A DNA stretch of 64,000 nt from Sphingomonadales bacterium UBA656 (GCA_002299895.1 DBOC01000008.1:1-64000); one strand, 5' to 3'. Counted from the first letter of the stretch, positions 16,489-25,762 are shown. Notes: generated by a model not told the origin, from the sequence alone. Translations and numbers: made by a program.

Positions 16489-17598
16489 TTGGCACGTAAA
16501 TTTCTTTATATCGTCGCAGCGCTTACTTTTCTTGTCATAGCGGCGGGATTTGTCATCCGCATTTATGAAAGCGAGTTGACTGAGCTTGCCTTTGTCCCGA
16601 CGGCCAAATTTGAACGGCAACCCGCCTTTGATCCGAGTAAATATGCGGACAATGACATTTGGTTTGCGCGCCCCGGCAAAACAGGCAACCCCGCAGACTG
16701 GTCGCCAACGGGCGCGACCAAGCCCGAAATGCCAGGTTCTGCCGCGATATTCTTTGTGCATCCTACATCCTATATCGGTCGGGACCATTGGAATGCGCCG
16801 CTAAATGATGCAGAATCACAGGATCGCGCGCGAATGTTTCTGCGTGGCCTTGCCTCGCCATTCGTCAGTGCAGGCGAAATGTGGGCGCCGCGATACCGTC
16901 AGGCTGCGATTGGCGCATTTCTGACCACCAAGCCGGAGGGTCGGCAAGCGCTGGATGCCGCCTATCAAGACGTGCTTTTGGCCTTTGATGAATTTGCCGC
17001 AAAGGTGCAAAAGGATCGCCCGATCATATTGGCGGGGCATAGCCAAGGCGCGCTGCACCTGACAAACTTGCTTAAGGACCGGGTGGCGGGAAAGCCAATC
17101 GCCAAGCGCATTGTCGCGGTCTATGCTGTTGGCTGGCCAATATCGATGACCGCTGATTTGCCACAAATGGGCTTACCCGCTTGCGCTGGCCGTGATGACG
17201 CAGGCTGCATCATGGCATGGCAAAGTTTTGCCGAGCCGGCCGAATATGACCGGATCGTCAAAGTCTATAACGCCACAACCGGATTTAACGGCACGCCGCG
17301 CAAGGGCACGCCGATGTTGTGCACCAATCCGCTCAACGGCGGCGCGAAACCTGCGGCGTTGATGGAAGCCAATCTGGGCACTTTGAAACCGGACGATAAG
17401 CTCGAGACTGGCGAGCTTATTGTCGGTGCAGTTCCGGCGCGATGCGATGAGAAGGGGTTTCTGCTCATTGGTGATCCACCGGAAATTGGCCCTTATGTCC
17501 TTCCCGGCAACAATTATCATGTCTATGATTTCCCCTTATTCTGGGCCAATGTGCGGGCAGATGCGACATGGCGCTTGAAGAAATATCTGCAGAAATGA
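16489..17598 (+). CDS. DUF3089 alpha/beta-hydrolase, membrane-anchored, TTG start
   Basis: Lipase-like hydrolase of unknown substrate. The 369-residue protein has one N-terminal membrane anchor or uncleaved signal (FLYIVAALTFLVIAAGFVI, 5-23), then an alpha/beta-hydrolase domain with nucleophile elbow GHSQG (about 183-187) and a C-terminal NNYHVYDFPLFW segment with a likely catalytic His. These elements match the DUF3089 family, common in sphingomonads. No ATG occurs in frame near the start; TTG 16489 gives the membrane segment and follows CTCGGGA, so it is the best start. It overlaps ruvX by 4 bp. Confidence 0.8.
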   Translation: MARKFLYIVAALTFLVIAAGFVIRIYESELTELAFVPTAKFERQPAFDPSKYADNDIWFARPGKTGNPADWSPTGATKPEMPGSAAIFFVHPTSYIGRDHWNAPLNDAESQDRARMFLRGLASPFVSAGEMWAPRYRQAAIGAFLTTKPEGRQALDAAYQDVLLAFDEFAAKVQKDRPIILAGHSQGALHLTNLLKDRVAGKPIAKRIVAVYAVGWPISMTADLPQMGLPACAGRDDAGCIMAWQSFAEPAEYDRIVKVYNATTGFNGTPRKGTPMLCTNPLNGGAKPAALMEANLGTLKPDDKLETGELIVGAVPARCDEKGFLLIGDPPEIGPYVLPGNNYHVYDFPLFWANVRADATWRLKKYLQK

Positions 17599-18056
17599 TT
17601 TTTGAATCGGTTGCCAGCTTCCGCGATCAACTACCTGATGGCGGTGTTTTAATCGGGCTCGATATCGGCAGCAAAACCATTGGCACGGCTTTTTGTGATG
17701 CTGGCTGGACCTTCGCCTCACCTGCGGACCTGATTAAGCGCGCCAAGTTTACGAAGGATAAATTCGAATTAAAGGCCGCGATCGCGACGCGGCCCACGCG
17801 CGGCATCGTCATTGGCCTGCCGCTCAACATGGATGGCAGCGAAAGTCCGCGCAGCCAGTCCAGCCGTGCCTTTGCGAGAAATATCGCGGATCTTGGCCTT
17901 CCGATTTTGTTGCGCGATGAACGCTGGTCGACTCAAGCGGTCGAACGCGACATGATCGCTGCTGACATGAGCCGCGCCAAACGCGCCGAAAAAATCGACA
18001 GCGGCGCGGCGGCGTTCATCCTGCAAGGTGCGATTGATGCGCTGACCAGTGGGTGA
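17595..18056 (+). CDS. ruvX: RuvX/YqgF pre-16S rRNA nuclease family
   Basis: RNase H-fold nuclease needed for 5' maturation of 16S rRNA (formerly called a putative Holliday-junction resolvase). Motifs are GLDIGSKTIGTAF with the first catalytic Asp, IVIGLPLNMDGSE, LLRDERWST and a final Asp in KIDSGAAAFILQ. I prefer ATG 17595 (153 residues), which overlaps the preceding stop as ATGA, over an in-frame ATG 27 bp upstream inside the neighbour. Confidence 0.9.
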   Translation: MIFESVASFRDQLPDGGVLIGLDIGSKTIGTAFCDAGWTFASPADLIKRAKFTKDKFELKAAIATRPTRGIVIGLPLNMDGSESPRSQSSRAFARNIADLGLPILLRDERWSTQAVERDMIAADMSRAKRAEKIDSGAAAFILQGAIDALTSG

Positions 18057-18115
18057 TGTTGTTTTGCTAAGGCACTATTGATCGCCATAACTTCTCCCAC
18101 TTTACTCAAACCACC

Positions 18116-18206
18116 CCGTCACCCTGAACTTGTTTCAGGGTCTATTGATCCATTCTGGCTCCTGACGTGCCGCAAGATGGACCCTGAAACAAGTTCAGGG
18201 TGACGG
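18116..18206. repeat. REP-like element: perfect 27-bp inverted repeat with nested palindromes
   Basis: The arm at 18116-18142 is the exact reverse complement of 18180-18206, with 37 bases between. Each arm also holds its own small palindrome, CCCTGAA-5 nt-TTCAGGG. It fills most of the gap between ruvX and pyrB. From memory, sphingomonad genomes carry many such intergenic copies, which often appear in databases as false peptides containing HPELVSGS. It may be a REP/MITE mobilised in trans, or serve as a terminator. Only one copy is in this window. Confidence 0.85.
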
Positions 18207-18284
18207 TTGAAATAGAATTTGGCCGCCAAAGCACTGACAAAACATTTGAGTCTCACCAAAATCCCCGTTAAGGGCATTGCTTTA

Positions 18285-19280
18285 ATGACATGGACATCAT
18301 CTTTCGCAGCCGACAGCTTTCCAAGCGGGTCGGATGCCTTTCCGCACAAGCATTTGCTTGGTATCGCCGGACTCCAGCCTTGGGAAATTCTCTACATCCT
18401 CAAAGAGGCAGAGCAATGGGTAAAGCTCAACCGCGCGGGCGCGGCAAAACATGCGGACACGCTGTCTGGCCTGACCATCATCAACGCTTTTTTTGAGAAT
18501 TCTACCCGCACATTATTGTCGTTTGAAATCGCGGGAAAGCGGCTCGGCGCCGATGTAGTGAATATGCACGCGGCGCAGTCGAGCGTGAAAAAAGGCGAAA
18601 CCCTTATCGACACGGCGATGACGCTCAACGCCATGCGCGCCGACGCCATTGTAATACGCCATGGCAGCTCGGGCGCGGTACAGCTTATCTCCAGCAAAGT
18701 AGATTGCCCTGTCCTCAACGCCGGTGACGGCAGTCACGAACACCCGACGCAAGCATTGCTCGACGCGCTGACCATCATGCGCCGCAAGGGCAAGGTCGAA
18801 GGACAAACCGTCGTGATTTGCGGCGATGTCCTGCACAGCCGCGTTGCCCGATCGAACCTGTTTTGCCTCAAATCTTTGGGCGCAGAAGTCCGCGTTGTCG
18901 CGCCCCCTGCCCTGATGCCAAGCGGCATCGAGGCTTTTGGCGCCATTCCGTTCAGCAATTTCGATGCCGCATTGAATGGGGCTGATGTGATCATGATGCT
19001 GCGTCTGCAAAACGAACGGATGCAGGGCGATTTCATCCCATCGCCGCGTGAATATTTCCATCTTTATGGCCTCGACGAAAGGCGGTTGGCGTTGGCCAAA
19101 CCGGACGCGCTGGTCATGCACCCTGGCCCGATGAACCGCGGCGTTGAAATCGCCAGCAGCGTTGCCGACCATGTCGACCGCTCCGCCATTACCGAGCAAG
19201 TAGAAATGGGCGTGGCGGTTCGGATGGCCTGTCTCGACATATTGACCCGCAAGGCGCGCGGTCAGGAGGGTTGGGCATGA
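18285..19280 (+). CDS. pyrB: Aspartate carbamoyltransferase, catalytic subunit
   Basis: First committed step of pyrimidine synthesis: carbamoyl phosphate plus aspartate to carbamoyl aspartate. The 331-residue protein carries the carbamoyl-phosphate motif FFENSTRTLLSFE, the 80s-loop region AAQSSVKKGETL, GDGSHEHPTQALLDALT and MHPGPMNRGVEI. ATG 18285 is the family-like start (an upstream TTG extension runs into the repeat). The stop overlaps the next gene as ATGA, typical of ATCases that form a dodecamer with a dihydroorotase-like partner. Confidence 0.96.
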   Translation: MTWTSSFAADSFPSGSDAFPHKHLLGIAGLQPWEILYILKEAEQWVKLNRAGAAKHADTLSGLTIINAFFENSTRTLLSFEIAGKRLGADVVNMHAAQSSVKKGETLIDTAMTLNAMRADAIVIRHGSSGAVQLISSKVDCPVLNAGDGSHEHPTQALLDALTIMRRKGKVEGQTVVICGDVLHSRVARSNLFCLKSLGAEVRVVAPPALMPSGIEAFGAIPFSNFDAALNGADVIMMLRLQNERMQGDFIPSPREYFHLYGLDERRLALAKPDALVMHPGPMNRGVEIASSVADHVDRSAITEQVEMGVAVRMACLDILTRKARGQEGWA

Positions 19281-20494
19281 CCAACATGAGCATCCTAAAT
19301 GGCAATGTCATCCTCCCCGGTGCAGATACGACAGCGCTATTGTCTTTGCATATTGCGGACGGCAAAATTGCCTCTGTTGGTACAGCAGTGCCAACGGCCG
19401 AACATATTGACGGCAGTGGGCTGATTGTCGCGCCGGGCATCATCGATTTGGGTGTTTTCAAAACCGACAAGCCGGCCTTCCGATTCGGCGGGATAACGCG
19501 TGCGGCCTTAATGCCCGATCAATCGCCTGTGCATGACGATCCAGCGACCGTGCGCTTTGCCGCATTAAAGGGTAAGCCCGATCTATGGGTCCACCCGCTA
19601 GCCGCCGCGACCCGAGGCCTTGATGGCCTGCATATGGCGGAAATTGCATTGATGAAAGACGCCGGCGCTGTGGCTGTGGCGACTGGACGCAAATGGATAG
19701 CTGATAGCGGCGTCATGCTGCGCATCATGCATTATTGTGCCGCGTTAGACCTTCCCGTCATCGTGCATAATGAGGATTCAGGCGTAGCCGGCCATGCCGT
19801 CGCAACGGCCGGCGAAACCGCCACCTTATTAGGCCTTTCCAGCGCGCCCGTTGTGGCCGAAACATTGGCTATCGCCCGCGACCTGTTATTGGCGGAAGAA
19901 AGCGGCGCGCATGTGCATTTCCGGCAAGTCACCACCGCAGGCGGTCTGGACCTGATCCGCGCGGCAAAGGCGAAAGGCTTGCGCGTTACTTGTGGCATTA
20001 CACCAGCGCATCTGTTCCTGTCGGACAATGCCATCTCGGATTTCCGGACTTTTGCACGGCTATCACCACCGCTGCGGTCCGAAAGCGATCGATTGGCATG
20101 CATACAGGCCATTGCCGATGGTACGATTGACGTCATTGCATCCGGCCATGATCCGCGCGGGCCAGAAGACAAGCGCCTGCCCTTTTCCGAAAGCGCCCCT
20201 GGCATGGCTGGCGCAGAAACTTTGCTGGCGCTATCACTCAACCTCGTGCGCGATAATGTGATTTCGATGGGTCGCATGTTTGAATTGCTCGCATCGAACC
20301 CTGCGAAGATATTAGGATTAAACGCAGGTCAAATATGTGAAGGGCAAGAGGCCGACCTAATCCTGATCGACGTTGATGCGCCGTGGCAGGTCGATGGTAA
20401 CCGCATGGCCGCACTGGCCGGCAACACACCCTTTGACCGCTTGCCGGTTCAAGGTCGTGTTCGGCAGATGTTAAAGGGCGGCAAGCTTATTTAG
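19277..20494 (+). CDS. pyrX: Dihydroorotase-like protein lacking catalytic residues (PyrX/PyrC' type)
   Basis: Class I dihydroorotase fold (405 residues) that probably assembles with PyrB rather than catalysing. The opening metal site, normally PGxxDxHxHxR, reads PGIIDLGVFKTD here, so both metal-binding His and the substrate Arg are gone. The usual catalytic ATDHAPH is ASGHDPRG, losing the Asp. Later parts (LPVIVHNEDSG, ITPAHLFL, SNPAKILGL) keep the amidohydrolase frame. In Pseudomonas the pyrBC' operon encodes such an inactive partner needed for ATCase assembly. An active pyrC must then be elsewhere. ATG 19277 has AGGAGG nine bases upstream and overlaps the pyrB stop. Confidence 0.85.
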   Translation: MTNMSILNGNVILPGADTTALLSLHIADGKIASVGTAVPTAEHIDGSGLIVAPGIIDLGVFKTDKPAFRFGGITRAALMPDQSPVHDDPATVRFAALKGKPDLWVHPLAAATRGLDGLHMAEIALMKDAGAVAVATGRKWIADSGVMLRIMHYCAALDLPVIVHNEDSGVAGHAVATAGETATLLGLSSAPVVAETLAIARDLLLAEESGAHVHFRQVTTAGGLDLIRAAKAKGLRVTCGITPAHLFLSDNAISDFRTFARLSPPLRSESDRLACIQAIADGTIDVIASGHDPRGPEDKRLPFSESAPGMAGAETLLALSLNLVRDNVISMGRMFELLASNPAKILGLNAGQICEGQEADLILIDVDAPWQVDGNRMAALAGNTPFDRLPVQGRVRQMLKGGKLI

Positions 20495-20551
20495 GATCAG
20501 GCAGATATTGCCTTACTATCCCGTGGCGCGTCTTCGACAACGCCGCCGCAT

Positions 20552-20911
20552 TTAAACGGGCTCCAACCCGCCATCGGTCACCTTGCGATAAAAGCAGCTT
20601 TGTGCACCGGTGTGGCAAGTCGGGCCTTGCGGCCGCGCAATGATCCATAAGGCGTCTTGATCGCAGTCGATACGCATGTCGACAATATGCAAGACATGAC
20701 CGCTGCTTTCGCCCTTTTGCCAAAGCCGCTGACGGCTACGCGAGAAAAACACGGCAGTGCGGGTTTCCAAGCTTTTTGCAAGTGCCTCTGCATTCATATG
20801 CCCCACCATTAAAACGGCGCCATCGCTTTCATCCGTGACGACGGCAGTCACCAATCCATTGGCGTCATATTTGGGGTTAAGCGTCAATCCGCTCTCTCGT
20901 TCGTCGGTCAT
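20552..20911 (-). CDS. hisI: Phosphoribosyl-AMP cyclohydrolase
   Basis: Third step of histidine synthesis: opens the adenine ring of PR-AMP. The 119-residue protein has the family motifs FFSRSRQRLWQKGESSGH, RIDCDQDALW (metal-binding Asp cluster) and GPTCHTG with the zinc-binding cysteines. It is stand-alone, not fused to HisE. I chose ATG 20911 (MTDERESG). Convergent with pyrX and divergent from purF. Confidence 0.95.
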   Translation of the reverse strand: MTDERESGLTLNPKYDANGLVTAVVTDESDGAVLMVGHMNAEALAKSLETRTAVFFSRSRQRLWQKGESSGHVLHIVDMRIDCDQDALWIIARPQGPTCHTGAQSCFYRKVTDGGLEPV

Positions 20912-21039
20912 ATTGGTTAGGTAACCCAAGCATCTTTGCCTCGCCAACATTTTCTTTGTTACAAACGTACGACAAGGGGGAGACAATTGTAACGGCGATG
21001 CCTATAGGCGTCACAGCGAAGCGCAGCGGGATTCGATAT

Positions 21040-22497
21040 ATGCTGACCACCGACCCTTTTGATGACGACAAACTTCGCGAGGAGTGCGGAATTTTCGGTG
21101 TCTATGACACTGAAGGCGCCTCTGCCATGGTTGCGCTTGGCCTCCACGCGCTCCAACATCGCGGGCAAGAAGCTGCTGGTATCACGAGCTTTGACGACCA
21201 TGATTTCCACACGCATCGGGCGATGGGCCATGTCGCGGGCAATTTTGACCGCGAAGAAATCATCGGCGGCCTCGTTGGGCGATGCGCGATTGGCCATGTA
21301 CGTTATTCAACGACCGGCGAAACATCACTGCGCAATGTTCAGCCTTTATATGCAGATCTTGCAACGGGCGGATTCGCCGTTGCGCATAATGGCAATATTT
21401 CGAATGCGATGACCTTGCGCCGCGACCTTGTGCGTCGTGGTTCCATTTTTCAGTCGACGTCGGACACAGAAGTGATCATTCATCTGGTCGCGACATCCGG
21501 TTACCGGACATTGCTCGACCGCTTGATTGACGCGTTGAAGCGCGTAGAGGGCGCCTATTCGCTCTTGTGCCTGACGACAGAGGGCATGATTGCCTGCCGC
21601 GACCCGTTGGGCATTCGGCCATTGGTCATGGGCAAGCTTGGCGACACTATCATCTTTGCCTCGGAAACCGTCGCGCTCGATATCGTCGGCGCGGAGTATA
21701 TCCGTTCGGTGGAACCCGGCGAATTGGTTGTGGTACGCGGAACCGAAATCCAGTCGCACAAGCCGTTCATTCCCATTTCGCAACGGCCTTGCATCTTTGA
21801 GCATGTCTATTTCTCACGTCCAGACTCGATCGTTGAAGGTATTAGCGTCTATTCGGTCCGCAAGGCGATTGGCGCTGAACTCGCACGGGAAAATGGCGTC
21901 GATGTCGATTATGTCATTCCAGTGCCCGATAGCGGCACGCCCGCGGCCATTGGCTATGCCGAAGCGGCGAAAATCCCGTTTGAACTGGGCATCATCCGTT
22001 CGCATTATGTCGGTCGTACCTTCATTCAGCCGGGTGACGGCGTCCGCCATTTGGGCGTAAAGTTAAAACATAATGCAAACCGAAATTTGGTAGCCGGCAA
22101 GCGCATCGTCCTTATCGACGATTCCATCGTGCGCGGAACCACATCCCTGAAAATTGTGCAGATGATGCGCGAGGCGGGTGCCGCCGAAGTGCATATGCGT
22201 ATTGCCAGCCCACCGACGATGAATAGCTGCTTTTACGGCGTGGATACGCCGGAGCGCTCCAAGCTGCTGGCAAGTCGGATGGACGTCGAAGAAATGCGCC
22301 AGTTTATTCAAGCCGATAGCCTCGCCTTTCTTTCCATCGACGGTCTCTATCGCGCGCTCGGCGAAAACTCGCGCCATGCAGACACACCGCAATATTGTGA
22401 TGCGTGTTTCACCGGCGATTATCCCACTACATTGACCGACCATGACGAACATGAGGCCAGTGACCTCATGATGCTAGGCGAGCAAAAACTGGCATAA
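21040..22497 (+). CDS. purF: Amidophosphoribosyltransferase
   Basis: Commits PRPP to purine synthesis using glutamine ammonia. With ATG 21040 the protein has 485 residues; a 15-residue propeptide precedes Cys16 (REECGIFGVYD), the expected N-terminal nucleophile after processing. Other motifs are HNGNISNAMTLR in the glutaminase domain, PVPDSGTPAAIGYAE and the PRPP loop VLIDDSIVRGTT. In-frame starts at 20998 (MPIGV) or a TTG at 20956 would only lengthen the propeptide; the start is therefore not certain. It is followed after 2 bp by an SDR gene. Confidence 0.95.
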   Translation: MLTTDPFDDDKLREECGIFGVYDTEGASAMVALGLHALQHRGQEAAGITSFDDHDFHTHRAMGHVAGNFDREEIIGGLVGRCAIGHVRYSTTGETSLRNVQPLYADLATGGFAVAHNGNISNAMTLRRDLVRRGSIFQSTSDTEVIIHLVATSGYRTLLDRLIDALKRVEGAYSLLCLTTEGMIACRDPLGIRPLVMGKLGDTIIFASETVALDIVGAEYIRSVEPGELVVVRGTEIQSHKPFIPISQRPCIFEHVYFSRPDSIVEGISVYSVRKAIGAELARENGVDVDYVIPVPDSGTPAAIGYAEAAKIPFELGIIRSHYVGRTFIQPGDGVRHLGVKLKHNANRNLVAGKRIVLIDDSIVRGTTSLKIVQMMREAGAAEVHMRIASPPTMNSCFYGVDTPERSKLLASRMDVEEMRQFIQADSLAFLSIDGLYRALGENSRHADTPQYCDACFTGDYPTTLTDHDEHEASDLMMLGEQKLA

Positions 22498-22499
22498 AT

Positions 22500-23210
22500 A
22501 TGAGCAAAGCATTTGAAGGCAAGATTGCGCTCGTAACTGGCGCAAGTCGCGGGATTGGTGCAGCAACGGCGAAAGCGTTGGCGGCGCAAGGCGCGCATGT
22601 CATTTTGACCGCGCGCACGGCAAAAGACCTTGAGGCGGTTGAAGACGCAATATTTACAGTCGGCGGCAGCGCAACTATTGCCCCGCTGGATTTAACCGAC
22701 GGCGACAGCATATCGCGCTTGGCCGTGGCCGTGACGGAGCGTTGGGGCAAGCTGGATATCTTGGTTTTAAACGCCGCCATGCTCGGTACTTTAAGTCCGG
22801 TTCCCGCGATTGATGGCGCCGAGTTTGCACGTTTGTTCACATTAAATGTCACGGCGCAGCAAGTTATGATTGCATCGTTCGATGCCTTATTGCGTAAAAG
22901 TGACGCTGGCCGACTGGTTGCGCTCACATCCTCCGTTGGCGCCAGCCCACGTGCGTTTTGGGGTGCATATGGCGCGTCAAAGGCGGCTTTGGAGAACTTG
23001 GTTCAATGCTATGGCGATGAGGTCAAAAACCTGTCGCAGGTGCGCACTGTTATCGTCGACCCGGGCCGCACACGCACCGCAATGCGGGCAAAGGCATATC
23101 CCGGCGAAGACCCGTCAACGGTCAAAGAACCTTCGGTTGTTGCAGATGCAATTTTACAGATGCTGCAGACTGAATTTGCGACCGGACATCGTTTGGTGGT
23201 TGCAGGTTAA
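22500..23210 (+). CDS. Short-chain dehydrogenase/reductase
   Basis: NAD(P)-dependent oxidoreductase of unknown substrate, 236 residues. It shows the classical SDR cofactor motif TGASRGIG (14-21), the NAA motif (LVLNAAML), catalytic Ser in LTSSVGAS and YGASK with catalytic Tyr and Lys. The Arg in TARTAKD after the second strand suggests NADPH preference. The gene begins 2 bp after purF, an arrangement I recall from other sphingomonads, so co-expression is likely though a purine link is not evident. Confidence 0.88.
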   Translation: MSKAFEGKIALVTGASRGIGAATAKALAAQGAHVILTARTAKDLEAVEDAIFTVGGSATIAPLDLTDGDSISRLAVAVTERWGKLDILVLNAAMLGTLSPVPAIDGAEFARLFTLNVTAQQVMIASFDALLRKSDAGRLVALTSSVGASPRAFWGAYGASKAALENLVQCYGDEVKNLSQVRTVIVDPGRTRTAMRAKAYPGEDPSTVKEPSVVADAILQMLQTEFATGHRLVVAG

Positions 23211-23230
23211 ATCAGCACTGCTGCGCTGCG

Positions 23231-24628
23231 CTATCCCTTCACGACTGCATGGGCGTGTAACGCGCGTTCCCGCGCAGCTTTGTGACCTATGATCTTGCGG
23301 GGATAGTCCTTCGGACGCACGCCATATTCATCGGGATCGTGGATATAAGGCTCTTGCAACGCCGCCAATTCAGGCACCCATTCCCGAATGTAACGCGCCG
23401 CATCGAATTTTTCTGACTGCGACAAGGGCGCCATGATGCGCACGAACATGTTGCTGTCGACACCTGTTCCAGCCGTCCACTGCCAATTGACGCTGTTGCT
23501 GCCATAATCGGCATCAACCAAAGTATCCCAAAACCATTTTTCGCCTTCGCGCCAGTCGATCAGCAGATGTTTGATCAAGAACGATGCCGCAATCATGCGC
23601 ACGCGGTTATGCATCCATCCTGTCGCCCATAATTGCCGCATGCCAGCATCGACGATGGGATAGCCCGTCCGCCCCTTCGTCCAAGCAACAAAGTCCGCCT
23701 GAACCGCAGGATCAGACAGGTCACGCCAAGGGAGATTATCAAATGCCTCGCGCGCATTTTTTGCGCCATATTCGGGCATCTGGACAATGACATTTTGCGC
23801 ATAATCGCGCCAGACCAGTTCTTTCAGGAACACATCCACCGAACCGCCCTGATTCATCGTGGCGTGCCAGCAAGCGGCAGGTGAAATCTCACCAAAGTGC
23901 AAATGCGCAGATAGAAAGGACGAACCTTCAACCGACGGCAGGTTGCGTTTTTCGTCGTAAAATTTCGCCTTATCCACAAAGGCTGCGAGACGATTTTTTG
24001 CGCCTGCCTCACCGGGCGTCCACATTTCATCCATAGCGCCCGACCAATTGGGCTTCGTCGGCAGCAAATTCCAAGCGGACAGACTATCGCTATCCGGCCA
24101 ATTGTCCGGCGCGGCAATTTTTGTTGGAGCGGGATGTGGCATGGGCGGCGGCATATGCTGCCACAAAGCGCGCATGAATGGGGTGTAGATCTTATACTGC
24201 CCACCGCTGCCCGTGGTCACGCTGCCGGCGGGAAGCAGATAATTGCCGTCATGGCATATCAAGGCAGTGTCTTTGTGCAGTCGGCTCGCCACCGCCTTCT
24301 CGGCATTGCGCCACCAAGGTTCATAATGACGGATACAATGAATGGCCGACGCATTGGTTTCTGCGACCAAGGCTCCCAAAACCGCGTCTGATTTCCCTGC
24401 CCGCAGAAGCAGCTTTGAACCTAATTTCTGCAAATCTGCATCCAGCGCTGTCAGGCTATGGTGCAACCACCAACGTGATGCAGCGCCCATTTTGCGATGT
24501 TTCGGCGTATCATCGTCGAGGATATACACCGGAATAACCAACGCACCGCTGGCCACCGCAGCTGCCAATGCAGGTTGATCCGCAAGGCGCAAATCACGAC
24601 GGAACCAGATTATCACCGGCGCGGTCAT
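23231..24628 (-). CDS. phrB: Deoxyribodipyrimidine photolyase
   Basis: Flavoenzyme that uses blue light to split cyclobutane pyrimidine dimers. The 465-residue protein has the N-terminal antenna domain (VIIWFRRDLRLADQPAL) and the C-terminal FAD domain (GYPIVDAGMRQLWATGWMHNR, DADYGSNSVNWQWTAGTG, a conserved photolyase signature). Cytoplasmic. Its start overlaps the upstream gene's stop by 4 bp (ATGA), so it is translated with the membrane hydrolase gene. A cryptochrome role is less likely given the complete signature. Confidence 0.94.
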   Translation of the reverse strand: MTAPVIIWFRRDLRLADQPALAAAVASGALVIPVYILDDDTPKHRKMGAASRWWLHHSLTALDADLQKLGSKLLLRAGKSDAVLGALVAETNASAIHCIRHYEPWWRNAEKAVASRLHKDTALICHDGNYLLPAGSVTTGSGGQYKIYTPFMRALWQHMPPPMPHPAPTKIAAPDNWPDSDSLSAWNLLPTKPNWSGAMDEMWTPGEAGAKNRLAAFVDKAKFYDEKRNLPSVEGSSFLSAHLHFGEISPAACWHATMNQGGSVDVFLKELVWRDYAQNVIVQMPEYGAKNAREAFDNLPWRDLSDPAVQADFVAWTKGRTGYPIVDAGMRQLWATGWMHNRVRMIAASFLIKHLLIDWREGEKWFWDTLVDADYGSNSVNWQWTAGTGVDSNMFVRIMAPLSQSEKFDAARYIREWVPELAALQEPYIHDPDEYGVRPKDYPRKIIGHKAARERALHAHAVVKG

Positions 24629-25584
24629 TGGCTCTCATCTCCAATCGGAAAGCTTGCAGAAAACCGGTCGCCAACCATCGGGTCGACAAAGCGTTGGTCG
24701 GAGACTTTCAACACCTTCCTATCGCCCTCACTTACGATCTGCGCGACGGGCATGCGCGACCAGAACAACAAAGGCGACTGCTCGGTTACATTATCTGCAA
24801 AGGACCGCTTATCCGCGGCGCCCATATAATGCGCGCGCACGCTATCATCGATGTGCACATCATCGAACGCGGTGTAGCTGCCCTGCCCGTAATATTGGTC
24901 GTCGCGCCAAAGCATTTCCCGCTTCCAGAAAAACAGAGGAACGGGGTTTGCCACGACGAGGGTGGGCACAATATCATGCTTTTGTCGAACGGCCTCTGCT
25001 GTCAATTGCTCTGCGCGGTTCGTTATCAGGCCATTGGCGAGAATATACGCGCAGATAGCCGTGAAGCTCACCAAGGCTGGCGCGCGCCAGTTCGCATCCT
25101 GATGTTCACGCCGCCGTGAAATCCAAACCCCCGCGATCAAAGCCGCCCACAACCAAATATCAATGATGAACAAAGTATCGCCGTAGAACCACCGGCTGGA
25201 AAAGGGTTCCAAAAAGCGGATGCCATAGCTGTTGAACCAATCAAACAAGGGATGGCTGAAGCAGCCAATATACGCCAAAATCAACAGCCAGCCCTTATGC
25301 ACCGTAAAGCGTTTTTCGGGTCGTTTTCCCCGCTGGGTTTGCCAGCGGTCAAACCATAGCATGATACCCCACAAAATTAGCGGCAGGAGCAGCATTGCAA
25401 TCGGCCCATGCGTCAGGCCGCGCCGCAAAGCGAGATGCTGTTGCCCACCCAACAAAGTAGTCACAGCGTCAATATCGGGAATGTTCGCCGCGATGATAAG
25501 CGTCGGCATCGCAAGGCCGGTTTTCCGCTTGAGACCCATTTGGCCAATAAGTGCGCCGACGAGGCTGTGAGTGAGATTATCCAT
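24625..25584 (-). CDS. Membrane-bound metal-dependent hydrolase, YdjM/DUF457-like
   Basis: Integral membrane protein of 319 residues with the metal-binding pattern of the COG1988/YdjM group: MDNLTHSLVG at the start, NIPDIDAV, RGLTHGP and FSHPLFDWFNSYG. Four or five membrane segments fill residues about 15-190; the C-terminal 130 residues are soluble. E. coli YdjM is LexA-regulated; here the gene is coupled to photolyase by a 4-bp overlap, which fits a DNA-damage or membrane-damage context, but I saw no LexA box upstream. Substrate unknown. ATG 25584 chosen since the longer extension is not conserved. Confidence 0.8.
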   Translation of the reverse strand: MDNLTHSLVGALIGQMGLKRKTGLAMPTLIIAANIPDIDAVTTLLGGQQHLALRRGLTHGPIAMLLLPLILWGIMLWFDRWQTQRGKRPEKRFTVHKGWLLILAYIGCFSHPLFDWFNSYGIRFLEPFSSRWFYGDTLFIIDIWLWAALIAGVWISRRREHQDANWRAPALVSFTAICAYILANGLITNRAEQLTAEAVRQKHDIVPTLVVANPVPLFFWKREMLWRDDQYYGQGSYTAFDDVHIDDSVRAHYMGAADKRSFADNVTEQSPLLFWSRMPVAQIVSEGDRKVLKVSDQRFVDPMVGDRFSASFPIGDESQ

Positions 25585-25762
25585 AGGTCCGCTGCTGGCG
25601 CAATGGTGCCGGAATGGCAATACGGCGTTATCGCTATGCCGATTTTGTGTACGCAAAGGACGCAGAGGTCATAAAAACAAGTTCGAGCCCATCGCCTTGC
25701 GACCCAATATACTGGACCTGTCCGACACGCCGCCCTATCGTTGGCCTAAATTGGAGAATGAG

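Noticed and set aside
18119..18349. Minus-strand open frame with HPELVSGSI and IDPETSSG
   Set aside because: It is a translation of the palindromic repeat and the antisense start of pyrB, a known type of false gene.
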